A DNA stretch of 64,000 bases, taken from Batillaria attramentaria. Its lineage: Eukaryota; Mollusca; Gastropoda; Batillariidae. Of this stretch, positions 35,001 through 47,638 are shown piece by piece. The notes below the pieces were generated by a model. The model did not search any database, was not told the origin of the DNA, and worked only from the letters and a program-made list of their open reading frames with translations. A program made the position numbers and the translations under genes. Position 1 is the first letter of the stretch, and the number at the start of each line of letters is the position of its first letter. The stretch covers positions 452,001-516,000 of the forward strand of contig JACVVK020000391.1 in NCBI GenBank assembly GCA_018292915.2, written 5' to 3'.

Positions 35001-37980
35001 TCGGCGAGTGGACTCCGTAGATGATGAAGAATCCAGCATGGATGCAGTCTCCGGGAGCCCCTGTCCTAGTGAAGAGGTCGCAGATCCATCAGTGGATTCA
35101 ACCCCCCAGGATGCGACCCTGAAGGACGCTGGTTCGGGAGCGGAGGATGAGGACGACAAAACCGTGCGCCTGGTGGAAGAGATCTGGATGGACAAAAAGC
35201 CGGGACGGCCATCAGAGCGCGTACGTTCAAACCGGATTTATGTCATCGAGCCTGCGCGTGCTGGGCGTCTGACTTGTCAAGACACTCGCAAGGTCTCTTT
35301 TTCTCTCTTTCGTTCTCTCGCTATCTGCTTTTTGTTGGCGGTTGTTCCTGTTTGCATGGTGCATGGTTGTTGGTCATGTTGTGAGGGTTGCCAGGGTGCA
35401 GTAGCCCGTTCGCCAGCTCCTTCATTGTCATTGCAGTTAGAAGTCAAAGGCCAGTTATTTAACATCCAGACTGACAGTCACAAATTGTCCTGTGTTGTTT
35501 TGGTGGTGTCTTAACATTGTACCATTTAGACCTGCACAGTTACACCCCTTCACTGACTGGCACTGAGCCAACAGAAAACTAAACATGCATCCACCCATCA
35601 CCCAAAAAAAAACAACAACAGTAAGACAGAACAACAAAAAACAACAAAAAACTAACAACATGAAAAACCCCACTAAAAACATTAAGAACAGTAACATCAG
35701 TAAACAAAAACAAAAAAACACAACATCAAATACTTTTAATCATTAATCCATCAATCAGTGATGTGTGTTTTCTGTTCGGAACTTCTTTTTGCAACTTGAC
35801 ATGTATGCCAGCCACGTTTTTAAGTCAGTGAAAATGAATATGAGTGCTGTTTATATGCACTTTGGAACAATGTGCATTCAATTTCATGAACAGCTTGAAG
35901 GAGTAGACAGTGGCTTTGTATGGTCAGTATTCTGTACTGTGTATGTTGTGGCAACGACTGATCGTGGCGGGCCCTTTGTCCTGGGTGTCTCTCTTCATGA
36001 TGACTTGTTTATTTGACACTCGGTACTGTGTATCTGATGACTGTGACTTGCTTTGATTGACAGGTGGGACAGATCGTGGACGAAGGCGGCCTGGCGTGCC
36101 GTCAGTGTCAACAGCGTTTCACCAGTGTGTCCAACCTTCGCCGTCATGCCATCCGGCACTTGGGCTGGCGACGCTTCAAGTGTCGCCTCTGTCGGTTCTG
36201 CTCCTACAACAGGTAATTGAAAGCCCCATCTTTTAAAATATCTGAGTAGATCGTTTTGAGCTGTTTGTAGCGTCTTTCGTGGACACTTGCCGAGTTCCAC
36301 GCTCCAAAGGTCTGACACTGAGCTGACAGAAAGGTCATTGTGATGTAATGAACAGGCTTCTGCCGTGGTGTTGCCGTCACTTGCTGGGAAGAAGAGCTTA
36401 GGGTTGTTTGAGGTTTTGTTCACGCAGCTACGGCTGTCGGTGTATTGCATATAAAGCTCCTGTCATCATTATGATAGAGTTTATTTTGAGCGTGCTTGCA
36501 CACTGTCAAGCACAACTGTTACAAATACAGGGCCCCCTTTGAAGCACACTCATCTCGGAATGGGCATGTTTAGGTGGTCGTTGCTGCCAAAAAAAGATTT
36601 TAAAATGGTATGGACCATAATCACGAGGTGGACAACGATCACAGTGCCTAGTCTAAGGAGAGTTAAGGTCAAACATACTGGGCACTTTTTTACACAACTT
36701 CACAATAAACGTGTTGTCATCATCATCTGTTATTGCACAGGTCAGAGTGCAACACTCACATACTGCGTGCACACCCTGAGCGACTGAGAGCTTCCGGTAG
36801 CGGGGGACCTCGCATTGATAGCTTCATCACAGACCTGAATCGGCAGGCTGCCAGCGTCCGCAGCAGCAAGAAACGACGCACGCTCAACAGCCGACGCTCT
36901 GAGGAACTGAACAATATCTACCTGCGACCCAAGTCGCGCAGGAAGGCGTCCGCAGGTGCAGGCGGCAAGCAACAGAATGAAGGGAAAACCTTGGCTGTTG
37001 AAACTTCACATTTGACAGGTAACACTTCTAGGCCCGTTTGGGGCATTGGATTTTTCACGTCTGTTTCACCACTCATTTTGGCCAGTCTTTGGGGTTCTGT
37101 CTGGGTACTCTGGTTCTTTCCCTCTCTGCTTTTGAAATGGTTATCCTACAAAATTAATAAAATGCAATTCTAAAATCTGAAAATTGAATAGCAGAGCTGA
37201 CCCGTCACACCACATGATAGCAGTGTGTTGATATCTGGTGTGTGAGTGAATGCACGTGATTCACATAAGCGAGCGTGCGTGTTGAGTTAAGTTTGTGGCG
37301 CTTTGAGCCAAACAATCTTGTTTGTTCCAGGAGCAACCACCTCAGCAGTTGCTGCCCCCTCCACACCACCGCGACCCACCGCGCATCGACGCAAGTCTCT
37401 GACGCCCACCTCCCGCGAAGAGTCCCGCCGCACGAGGATGAACATCCAGAGGTTCAACATCTCCACGCGGAACTCACCACGCAAGTTTGACACCCGCCCT
37501 TACCAGGAAATGGACACCATGGCAACGCTGTGCACGCGGAAAGGATTCTACACCAAACCTGTTGCGTCTTTGCCAGCGGGAAAACCAACAGTACCCACGC
37601 CTCTCTCACAGCGCTTGGATGAGATTCAGTACAGGGAAAAGGATTTTTTGGAAGATAACGGAGAGAATATCGCAAGCGAAGGGGAGGAAGACGCGCCTGA
37701 GAGCATGCAGAGCTCATCAGAACAAACTGAGAGACGGGAAGATGAAAGTGAAGTCAAGCATGACACTTCGTCAGATGAGGAGGAATTAGACCTTCCGCCT
37801 GAGGATGCCACAGGCGGTGAGGCAGAAATAGACATGCTTGAACTGCTTGCACCGCATGACGAGTTACCATCAGTGGCAACAGAAACAAAACTTACTGTGT
37901 CTCAAAGCCTGCGAGCTTCTTCGTCATCGGATAAATCTTCATCTGTGTCCGCACTGGAATCCATGGCCGACACCTCGTAG
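29039..37980 (+). CDS. ZNF800: ZNF800-like C2H2 zinc-finger protein
   Basis: Likely nuclear DNA-binding regulator. Seven coding exons join in phase: 29039-29176, 29643-31154, 31494-34245, 34979-35292, 36064-36212, 36741-37018, 37331-37980 (TAG), for 1,930 residues. Zinc fingers: residues about 61-82 (C2HC, ECRVCRALFRSLPNFVAHK), 546-567, 576-597, 1071-1090 (C2HC), 1584-1604 and 1612-1633. Two AT-hook-like motifs near 1235 and 1262 (KRGRPRGGK, RGRGRPPGK) suggest minor-groove binding. The LLLRDECDIILEC segment with the first finger matches the N-terminus of human ZNF800 as I recall it, and the last two fingers match its C-terminal pair. It is nearly three times as long as the human protein; the excess is Ser/Lys/Glu-rich, probably disordered linker. 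Start chosen at the first Met after a likely 5' UTR acceptor. Confidence 0.85.
34554..34822 (-). mobile_element. Family C retroposon, copy in ZNF800 intron 3
   Basis: Minus orientation. (AAT)n at the left, then GGCGCTTTACCCAATTTCC, CACGTGAATCACACGC, ATCACGTGGTGCGAAGGGTC, and at the right AGGAAGCCGGAGTACC. It is close to copy 1 at 3030-3314. Confidence 0.75.
35293..36063. other. ZNF800 intron 4
   Basis: A-rich stretch near 35,600-35,740. No repeat family or exon was recognised. Confidence 0.4.
37079..37312 (+). mobile_element. Family C retroposon, copy in ZNF800 intron 6
   Basis: TCTGTCTGGGTACTCTGG, AAATGCAATTCTAAAATC, GCAGAGCTGACCCG, TGATTCACATAAGCGAGCG and GCGCTTTGAGCC follow in family order. 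It stops without an ATT tail 18 bp before the last exon, so its end lies in or near the branch/acceptor region of that exon. Confidence 0.7.
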
Positions 37981-40900
37981 ATCCTAGTATGACATCGTTA
38001 CAGAGTGTGATGGATGTGTCCAAGTCTTAGGGTGCAGGAGCAAATTGGATCTAGCCTACTCTGCTCTTGAGTTTGGAAAGCGGACGTGCATGCTTATGAT
38101 TGGAATGCTTATTTTAAGGGGGTTGTTGTTGTGGGTTTTTTTTTTGTTTGTTGCTTGGTTTGATTGTTAAACACTTGAAGACACACATGGACATGGACCT
38201 TCGTACTTTAAAGTTTTTTTTTTCTGTTTTAATTTTTATGTTCTTATTTTGGTTACTTTGTGACATCCCCCTCTCATTCAGTTTCTGTGGGTTGTGCTTT
38301 GGGGCTTGTGTTTCTTATAGTTGTATCCCGTCTGCCAAGGCACGGCACGACTGCATGACTTGATTTATGTGGCCAAGGCAAAAGGAGTGGTTTTTTTTGT
38401 GTGTGTGTGTGTGTTTTTTTGTGTGTGTGTGTTTTTTGGTTTTTTTTTAAGTTGATCGGTCTGTCTATGGAAAGAAAGCACAAGCATTTCAGAATTTCGT
38501 TGCATTGTTAGTACACAATTTCAGGTTTTTTGTGAACAGTTTTCAGTTTGTCCGGTTTTTTGGTTGGATTTGGATTTGTCAGTTTCTGGATTTGTAACTG
38601 TGTTTGTTTGTTTTGTTTTTTTTCAGTTTGGCCATTTTCAATATCTGGTTTGCATAGTGTCTGGATCCATCATATGATGAATGTTTATCAACTGTCCGTT
38701 AGAAATGGGAATATTGTCCAGAACTCGGATTCCATGACATGCTCTCAGTAACTAACTGTATCATTTCACAGTAACTAACCATATCATCGTACAGCAAATT
38801 GACAATATCAGCTTTGCTGAAGACGTACTTTTACAGAACTGTCATGACTTGGTGTGCAATTCTTGAGATAGCATTTAACATTGTGTGTAGTTCACCATGT
38901 AATGAAGTGGTTTGTTACATGTACCTTCATCCGTGTGTCTGGAGTCAGATGTTAAGACCAAGGATCAGCTTGACTGTATGTGTGATAAATGAATTGAGTT
39001 TTGTACACGGGTCTTTTTTCCTCCGTATTTCGTTTCGTAGCTTTCAGATTTGGTCTCCTGTCTACAGTCCAGTTTAAAATGAAAGTTCAGATGGAATTTG
39101 TGCATGTTTGCCATTACATAAATTTGTACATTACTTACCATTTCAAAAATGAAATACTCCGATAGTCACGCACAACTACAAACCAGGAGTTAGCTGATAG
39201 ATGTCACCAAATGACAAGACCACATCAATTTTGACTGAACAAACCAGGGAGTTTGAAGCAGACGAATGCCATACTAGCCTGAGCACAGAAAAACGTTGCT
39301 TGATGTCCAGCAAGTAGATGGCAGTGCGTCTGTGAGCCACTGTCAGCCGTGTCGATAAAGACTGAAGTTTTGCTACAAACCTTTGATGCTTTTCCCTTGA
39401 CTTAGGAAAGGAAATCATTTTAGGGCACTGTTACCTGTATTCTCACCAGATATTGCATCACATGAGCATTTGTTGTCTCGTCGTGGTGTCCGTTCTGATG
39501 TTTGGAGGTAGGCTGGTGAAGGGTGTGGACATCAGAATTATCAGGTGCTGTTTTTACTAGCTGTCTGCTTTACAGACACTTAGTCTCATGCAGCATTGGA
39601 ACCTGCTTTTATATACAAGTCGCTTGTGTGATTTGTGTATTGTGCTGTTACATTTGAAGAATATTCAACTCTGACACACCAGTTTGGAGGAAGTGTTCAT
39701 ACACATCAACTCAGTGACCATGGTTAGATTTTGTGTTAGTGTAGAAAAAATGGTTGATCTTGCTGTTCGTGTGTTAATTAAACTGTTTAAGCTCATTCCA
39801 TGCTGTAAACTTAATTAGCTGCCTGATGATTGATAAGCATGCATTATGGATTCAATTTTCACCTGTGTATGTTTACTCTGGTCTTGCTGAATATCAGTAT
39901 TGTGAAATGGGTGTCGGAGTCGGTGTTGGAATAACTCACCCAGCAGTTGTCTTTCATGGTTACTGGTTCGTTCTTTACATGCATTAAACATTCAGCAAAC
40001 TTCATGTGTTTTATATGTGTATGTGACCGTGTGTGTGTACGTTCTGTATCAGTGTTGAAGAATCACCAGAAAATCAGAAAATGCTAGTGTCTGTCAACTT
40101 TGTACACCTGTGTCCTTACCAACTGTTCTTTCTCTGCCACTGAACAGTTCTGTGAAGAATATCAAAGGTATGCATTGGATAAACTTCCTTCAAAGCTGCA
40201 TTCCAACACAGAATCACACGGACATTTACAAACAGAAAAAGAAAAACGTGTCACCGCAGGGAACCAATTTTCTTTTCATACACATACACTGATGTCACAA
40301 ATGGATCATCAATACAAGTAACGTGGCGTTCACAAATTCATGTACATGCACATCTATGGGGAAAGCAGAATGGTACTCCATGGCAAAGGTTCTTGGTGAC
40401 AAGCACAAACCATTCAGAATGCAGTACGTTTGTAAAGGTATATAAACAAAGCATTCCTGTCTTTCTCTTTGGATCTCAAACTTGTTCCCTGTTTATTGCA
40501 CAAGCCACAAGCTTATGAGTTCAAATACAAATGTTAAAAAAGCAAAAGCAAGTCTGCTGTAAACTGGTTCATCGTGGCCAAGACTAGACTCGAGCAACTG
40601 AACATGAGGCTTAGCGCTGACATCTTTCTTTGTGCTGAATATTGTATCTCCCTTGGTGAATGAGCAAGTGAAAGTAAATGACATCATCAGTGCTACCCCA
40701 AGTTGTAACATACTCAGTAGGATTTTTACTTGACAGAAGCACGATGATGATATCCAAAATGTTATATGGAAGATACGAACCTGCACCTACAAACGTCTCC
40801 AACAATGACAAAAAAAGAACGCACCGGTGAAGAAAAGGTTTGCGAGTTTCACAACTTGCTGTACAAGTCGCACAAGTTTTGTAATCTGACATCTTCATAA

Positions 40901-42694
40901 TTGCGACTAATATGAGTGTTTTCAGCTTTTACCACAAGGAAATTTTGGAATGAGCCAAAACCTTGCCCATTTTTCACTGTGGAGGACACATGGTCCTTTA
41001 TTTAAAAAAATTATTTCGTTTTTTGTGTAAGTTGAGAAACTTGTGGTAAACTTGTGGTGCTTTTCTCCTGCATGCCACATTGCCTCTGCTCCGTTGTTAC
41101 GGATTCACTCATTCTTTATTTCATTGATTTTTATTTCAAAATCTGCCTCACCACCTCTTCACTGGTATAATACGGACATGTGTGCAAACGCACACACACA
41201 CACAAAAAAAATAAAAAAATAAGAAATCACTACTTCATGATACAAGCGCAATGACGCTGGAAAAACAGACATGTACATCACCAAAACGGTTGCAGGCTAG
41301 AATTCACAAAGCACTGTACACCTATCACATACTCACAGGCAACGTTTGCCCAGAAAATGAGTGCGTGAGCACTCCAGACTTGGACCCACGCACTTGGAAT
41401 GATGCTCATTTTTGTTCGTTTTTGATTACATGTGTAAGTATTCACACTGACAATCATTTCACAAGATCCCGTATTGAGACCCTCCTGATGGATGGTGTCA
41501 CCTTGGCAACATCTTCATGATGTCGATACTTTCGCTAATGCAGGGCTTTCACATCTGTGGGACCTAAAATAGGACAAATGTCCTGACTGGCTGATAGGAC
41601 ACTTGTCTTGAATCATGACTACAGTGCAACAATTATAGGACGTAGCAACTATAGGACGTATGTCCACCTTGGTGAGAAAGTAATCACACATTTCAAAATT
41701 ACGTTACGCTCATAAGTTTTAAATAGACTGAAACCCAGGCTGTCATAAGCATGTCTTGTTTATGCTCAAACTGTGTTTCTGTAATTTCATCAGTGCAACA
41801 AAATAAATCAGTTTAAACCAAACCCAGGCTGGGGTGCAGGGGCACCGGGCAAAACGCCCCAGCCAGCCAAACAGGAATTTCATCAAGTTTAAAAGAATAT
41901 GACAGTACTTCTACTATCTACTACCTATTAGCTACAGTTGTATCTGACCCACGTGCTGCTCAACAAACGGAATTTCAGTCACGGTAGGGTGACAAAAAAC
42001 GGGTTTCAGTCAGCCAGACTGAAAAGTGTCACCCATGCACTGGTCTATGAATGATTTTGACGCGAATATAAAGCCCTACACTTGGCAATGAAGAGAATTA
42101 TAAGCCCATGAGCTAAACTAACATGGCACTACTCCTTAATCTGTCACAGTCTGGTCACGTTGATCATCGCGCGGTTCTTGACACAGCAGCCAACACTTCT
42201 GTAGTACCACAGTCATACTGACAGCAGCAGAACGTTCAGCAACTGCTGTGACCACCAACACCACAACAGGTCTGAGTCTACAGGACCATTAAAACAAGTA
42301 CATGTACTGCACTAGAAGTGCAGCCCAATATAATTTTGTACACTCAACATTACCTGTCATCTTGAAACAAGGCTTAAGCCCTTATCAAATCTGTGGCACT
42401 TAGGCCCTTTCCACCCGACGACAACAGACATGCGTTTTGCAACGTACAGGTCAGTGTTTAGCTTGTCTGTGCACAAAAGTCAAACACTACGGATGTCAAT
42501 ATCAAGGTCAAGGTCTTGGCAAAGACTGACCTGTGAGGCCTTCCCTGTTTAGCTCTACACCAACTGTCAAAATCCATGAAAGAAAGAACACTTGTCAGAA
42601 ACAGCACTCGACAAGTCGTAATCCCCTACGGACTGACGTTCACGGATGTGGAGTGGTCATGTGACTAATGTGCCACTGTGGAGTGGTCATGTGA
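37981..42694. other. 3' UTRs / intergenic between convergent ZNF800 and MTMR9
   Basis: 4.7 kb between two stop codons facing each other. ATTAAA hexamers on plus (about 39,777 and 39,982) and AATAAA on minus (plus TTTATT at about 41,117, 41,131 and 40,494) are candidate poly(A) signals, none with strong support. Two overlapping minus-strand frames at 40,493-40,898 contain hydrophobic stretches but match nothing I know. A dispersed repeat is at 41,535-41,690. Confidence 0.4.
41535..41690 (-). repeat. Dispersed repeat with GGACAAATGTCC palindrome, second copy
   Basis: The reverse complement of this segment aligns with 24,988-25,110: AAGGTGGACATACGTCC, GGACATTTGTCC and CACAGATGTGAAAG occur in the same order. 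Confidence 0.55.
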
Positions 42695-42700
42695 CTAATG
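42647..42700. repeat. 24-bp direct duplication spanning the MTMR9 stop
   Basis: TGTGGAGTGGTCATGTGACTAATG occurs at 42647-42670 and 42677-42700, 30 bp apart. The right-hand copy contains the stop codon (42697-42695); the other lies in the 3' UTR. Confidence 0.85.
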
Positions 42701-44951
42701 AGCCTTAGCATCATTCGCAGCGTCGTGGGGGGAAGGTAAGATAACCCCTGCTCCCACAGCCTCTCGTGTCAGTGACGCCAGTTGCCTGATGAACAGAACA
42801 ACAAAACCACAAACATGACTAAATAAAAGTATGATCCAATGTAATGTGCACGACATAGAAGCAAAAACACAGTTAAAACTGTAGTTCAGTATGGGGCACA
42901 TGCTGGTCAATTACTCGTGCATATGGTAATTTAACTCAGTCGCCACAGATTTTCAATGGTAACTTTTTATTGAGCCCCTTTTGTGTACCTGTTGCAGACA
43001 AAAGTGTAGTCAGGAAGTTGTGACACAATACTGTTCCGTTTCTTCTCGGCGTAAGTGAAACCAGCATAAATATTTTCACTATTCAAAAATATTTTTGAAA
43101 ACCTGACAAGCCCTTCTCAAGGAATGAAACCATTCCAAAAGAGCGCTTTGATGTCATTCACTGACATCACTTTTTCACACTGTCTCATGAAGGTTTTAGG
43201 AGTACACATCAGTTATGGAACAAGATTACATTTGACATCATTATCATATGAGGTCCTCAGTAGGTACATGTATATTTTAGGCTGATTTTGTCACTTTATT
43301 TTTTCCCCCCTTCTTCGCAAGTCCAGTAACAAACTGAAAACAACACACGTCAAAGCATGGTCACAACCCGTAACTTCCGTGTTACAAAACAAAGCCGTAT
43401 CATCCTACAAGCTAGTGTAAATCTTTTGACAGTACTCACCTGCGAAGCTTGCTGACTTTTGAACTCAGCTCTTTGTCATATTCTCGGATTCTCTTGATCT
43501 CCTGCCAAGCCTCTTCCTGCGGACCCTGGTTGATGAGTCCGCGCAGGTACAGTCCGTTCCACAGGGTCTGCCGAGCAATGGTAAAAGCATGTAAGTATAT
43601 ATGATATGAAAATTAACGACAGATAATTATTTTTGTGTCAAGGCCCTCTTCCCCCGGGGAGCCGGGGTGGTCGAATGGTAGAGCGTTGGACTTCTAATGC
43701 TCGGTTCGTGAGTTCGATCCCGGTTGGGGCCAAATATTTGTGCTGGCTTTTTCATCGTTGCCCCGTCTTTGATATCACCCGTATGTGGTGGAAAAGGACG
43801 TTAAACCCCCCAAACACCCACCCACCCTCTTCCCCCTCCACTGTTTTCACCTATCAGATAAACTAGAGGCAATGCCACTACACTAACAGATAAAATGGAC
43901 GAACTCGGTCAGTAGTAGTTTTCTCCAATACCAATGAGAGGTTGCTTGGGTTCGCTGGTCCATAGCGCTCTGACTTTGCAGAGTTTTCATCAGGAGTGCG
44001 CCTCAAGTGTAGCCGTGCAAAATTTTATGCAAAAGACGTATCACCAGCATTGTCTTCGACAATTGCAGGACAAATGTTCTGAATTTTATTTAATGATATT
44101 TAACAAGCACACTGACGTGAATCATACACATTTTCTCACACACTGAACACCAACGCATAACAATCACATAGTGCAAAGGGTCAATTTAGCTATTTCAGTT
44201 TCAAAATATAATAATAATAATAATAATAAATAATGATAATGCATAAAACATAAACAATACAAAGTGTTTGTATAGCAAATATCCCGTCTGTGGGCTCAAC
44301 ACGCTGAATTCACAGTGAAGGAACTAAATTTAAACTTACCAGACTCTGTGGTGCAACTGAAGGCCAAACGACACCAGGGTTGGGGTCGTACAGTGGGTTC
44401 AGGTACTTCTGCATGGTCTCCGGACGGTTCAAATACGACCTGAAAATATCAAATACGACCTGAAAATTTGCATTTGCTCGTGTCTGTTACTACCATAGTA
44501 CATACGATGAAACTGACTGTTCACAACAAAGAGCATGCCACTCAATGCATTTCTTTTTTTTTTTGAAGGGTTGGAAGGAAAAGTAGTCATAAAAATTGGA
44601 AAGACAAAAAAAAACACAAAAAAAACGCACACACCAAAAACACCCCACAAAAACCATATAAATGAAAATAATCAAGATTAACTCTTCAGAGCCCAAGCCA
44701 AACCTCCCCCTGCCCTGATAGAACTTGTAAGAAAGAACAGGCCACTGTGCACGAGTAGGAGCCACTATTATGCAAGGTGTAGGCCTCAGCTATCATGGTA
44801 GGCCAGAGACCACTGGAGATTGTATAATAGTGGCTTGAAGTGGCTCCTAGTGATCTGAAGATTTTAATTAAACTTGCAATTTTTGCATGGGCTTTTCAGA
44901 GTTAAAGGTACTGGATAGGGGAGGGGGTGTGTGTGCAGGATGGGATGAGGG

Positions 44952-45008
<57 letters not shown>

Positions 45009-47567
45009 AGTTGGCATACTTACCACAGAGACACAGTGCGGTCTCGGAGCCTCTGTTGGCGTCTCTCTGCCTCGTTGTTACACAGGAATGTTCCTGTACA
45101 AGGAATGTCTATTTTAACATGACTGGGTCAGGACAGCGAGGTATGTAAATGTCTTAAGATATTATGGAAACTTGAATCCAAAGTGGTTACACAGAAACTT
45201 TTACGTTCTTTAATTTTCAAAATTCCATCTGGCAAACCAGACCAACTCACATCAAAAGAAATGTTTTATTCGGCGATATCGTGCACGCATGCAGACACGC
45301 ACATAAGCAAGTACACACGCACGCACACTCACACGATCATTACCAACATACACGTGTAGCGCCCCGGGTGTGGGGTCGTCGTGGTTGTCGGGAACGCTAC
45401 AGATTTAGTTTAGTGAGCTACTCTGACATGTGTGTTTAAGATGACTGAGGTGCGAAAGAGTATTGCATCATACTGTCGGGCCTACGTGCCACGCACATCT
45501 ACGCACACAGTCACTCATCAAACTTACACTATCTCTCGAAAGAAACAACTGACAAGAGAGTAAAAATCAGAGTGTTCACTTATTCCAATTAAAGTTACAT
45601 GCGGATCATATGAATCGTTAGATGTAATAAGGCAACACAGATTCGGCTCAAAATATATGAGCGTGATGATTAATACTTGTCGGGCAACAAACTAAAAACT
45701 GCTAAACACTACTCTACAAAAATAACAAAAGAATGCGAAACGAAACTAAGCTGCTAAATGTGGGACGGGACAGTACAGCTGAAAGTAGCGGGGACTCGGA
45801 GTGGACAATTCCGTGAGTGATGTAAACCGAGAGCGCGGTCACTCTGTGAATGGAATTCCTTACTCTGTGTAGTGACCGTCGGTACTGAATGAACAGACAA
45901 TACACACTCAGCCGCGTGTGCACTGCGTGGTACACAAGAAGCTGGGAAACCTCCCTCTCTGACTGGGCATAAAACAAAGGAGCCTGACACTAGAGTATCT
46001 CTCACTAATAAACAACGTTCTATCTCTCTGTCTAAACCAGGAGTACAAATTTACACTAATAACCGTTAATTTACGTAACTGCTCTAATTAGTACTGTTAA
46101 CTATCAGATCTCTTAGAGTACTTCAAACTATTACAGGTATCTTCCTACTTTACATCACCTGTTCTCTGGTTAAAAAGGGAATAAAATGAGACACAGTCAC
46201 CGTTTATCTGAAGACTAATTCCATGTCCGAATTGCGTGGTTCCAAAACACAGTTCACAAATAGTCCAATACAGAATCACAGTTTCTCCTCCGTGCACCTA
46301 GTTCCTAATAGAAGAGGCATCCAGTAACAGGTCCAACACTGGTCACAAAATACTGACTCCAGAGACTGAGAGACTACGCCTGAACATGAGAAATGAGGAA
46401 GATTCGAGGCCGGGCTGGAGGGACGACACACAGTCTCTGGGACTCTCAGAAAGCGACTGAGGAAAACGCGGGAAACTCTCGCTATTATAAGGCTCTATCT
46501 TTAGTGCTTATACAAGAAATCACGCGCTCATCACGCGATCACGTGGCCAGCGCACGTGCAAACTGACCCTTCACTGTGGCTAGCTGGACCCAATTTAAAA
46601 GTGCGCCTGTACTAAGAATGGCTGTTGTACTGAACACAAACATAGCGAAGTGCGTCTTCGCTACACACGCACACATGACGACACTTACCGAACTGTGAGG
46701 AGTAGACATGTTGCACCAACATAATCAGGAGGTCTTCGTTAAATTCAAACGAACACGGAAACTGCGTCCAGATCTGCAAATAATGAGGATGAATTTTTAC
46801 AACAAGGAAAAATGGAGAGACAGAAGTCATCCATCAGTAAATCAGAAGTGGAACCATCAGTAAATACAGGCCTACAGACAATACTAAACTCAAATAACAG
46901 CGATCGTCAAATGTGTCAGGACCATGGTAGCCATTCGGGCTACCGCCATGAACAAAACTGGTAGCCCGAAAAAAAATTCTGGAAACCGGAGTGGCTGCTA
47001 GGTTCTGATTCATCTCAGAATTCCTGCTCGCCATTCGGGCTACCGCTACCGGAGCTTTCACTCGCCCAACGGTAAATTAGGTAGCGAAAGCAAGCGGGCG
47101 AGCGCATTTGACAATCGCTGAAATAAAGAAAGAGTCCCCCATCCACTGGCTTCAGTGTTAATGAGAACAGCTCAGTACTGTGCAACAGCCTTCCTTAGAA
47201 CTGATAACCTGCAATTATCTCAAAGTGCATGCACCCTCTGTATGCTGCAACTTTGTATCATCCCTTACATGCAAATGTGTAACCTCCTCCTGGCTCCATG
47301 TCTGTTTTCTTTGCCTCGGCTTTACACTCCCTCTAGATACACGTAGATTCCTTCTGCCCTTGACACTAGGAAACTCTGTATCGCTTATGTCAGAACAAAG
47401 ACCTCTGGTCAGCATAGGTTTTCATACCAGGGTCCGACTTGTTGGAATGATCTCCCAGCATCAATCAGACACGCAGACACAAAACCATCCTTCACACACA
47501 TTCTGAAAACCCTGCACCTCTTCACTGCCCTCAACCAATAGCTGTTGCCACATCATCATCTTGCTGG

Positions 47568-47638
<71 letters not shown>

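Noticed and set aside
40493..40898. Two overlapping minus-strand frames with hydrophobic stretches
   Set aside because: Neither frame resembles a known protein and they would need a frameshift to combine. They lie in the probable MTMR9 3' UTR.
43656..43735. Possible functional tRNA gene
   Set aside because: The A- and B-box head continues into the SINE body shared with three other copies and is flanked by a target duplication.
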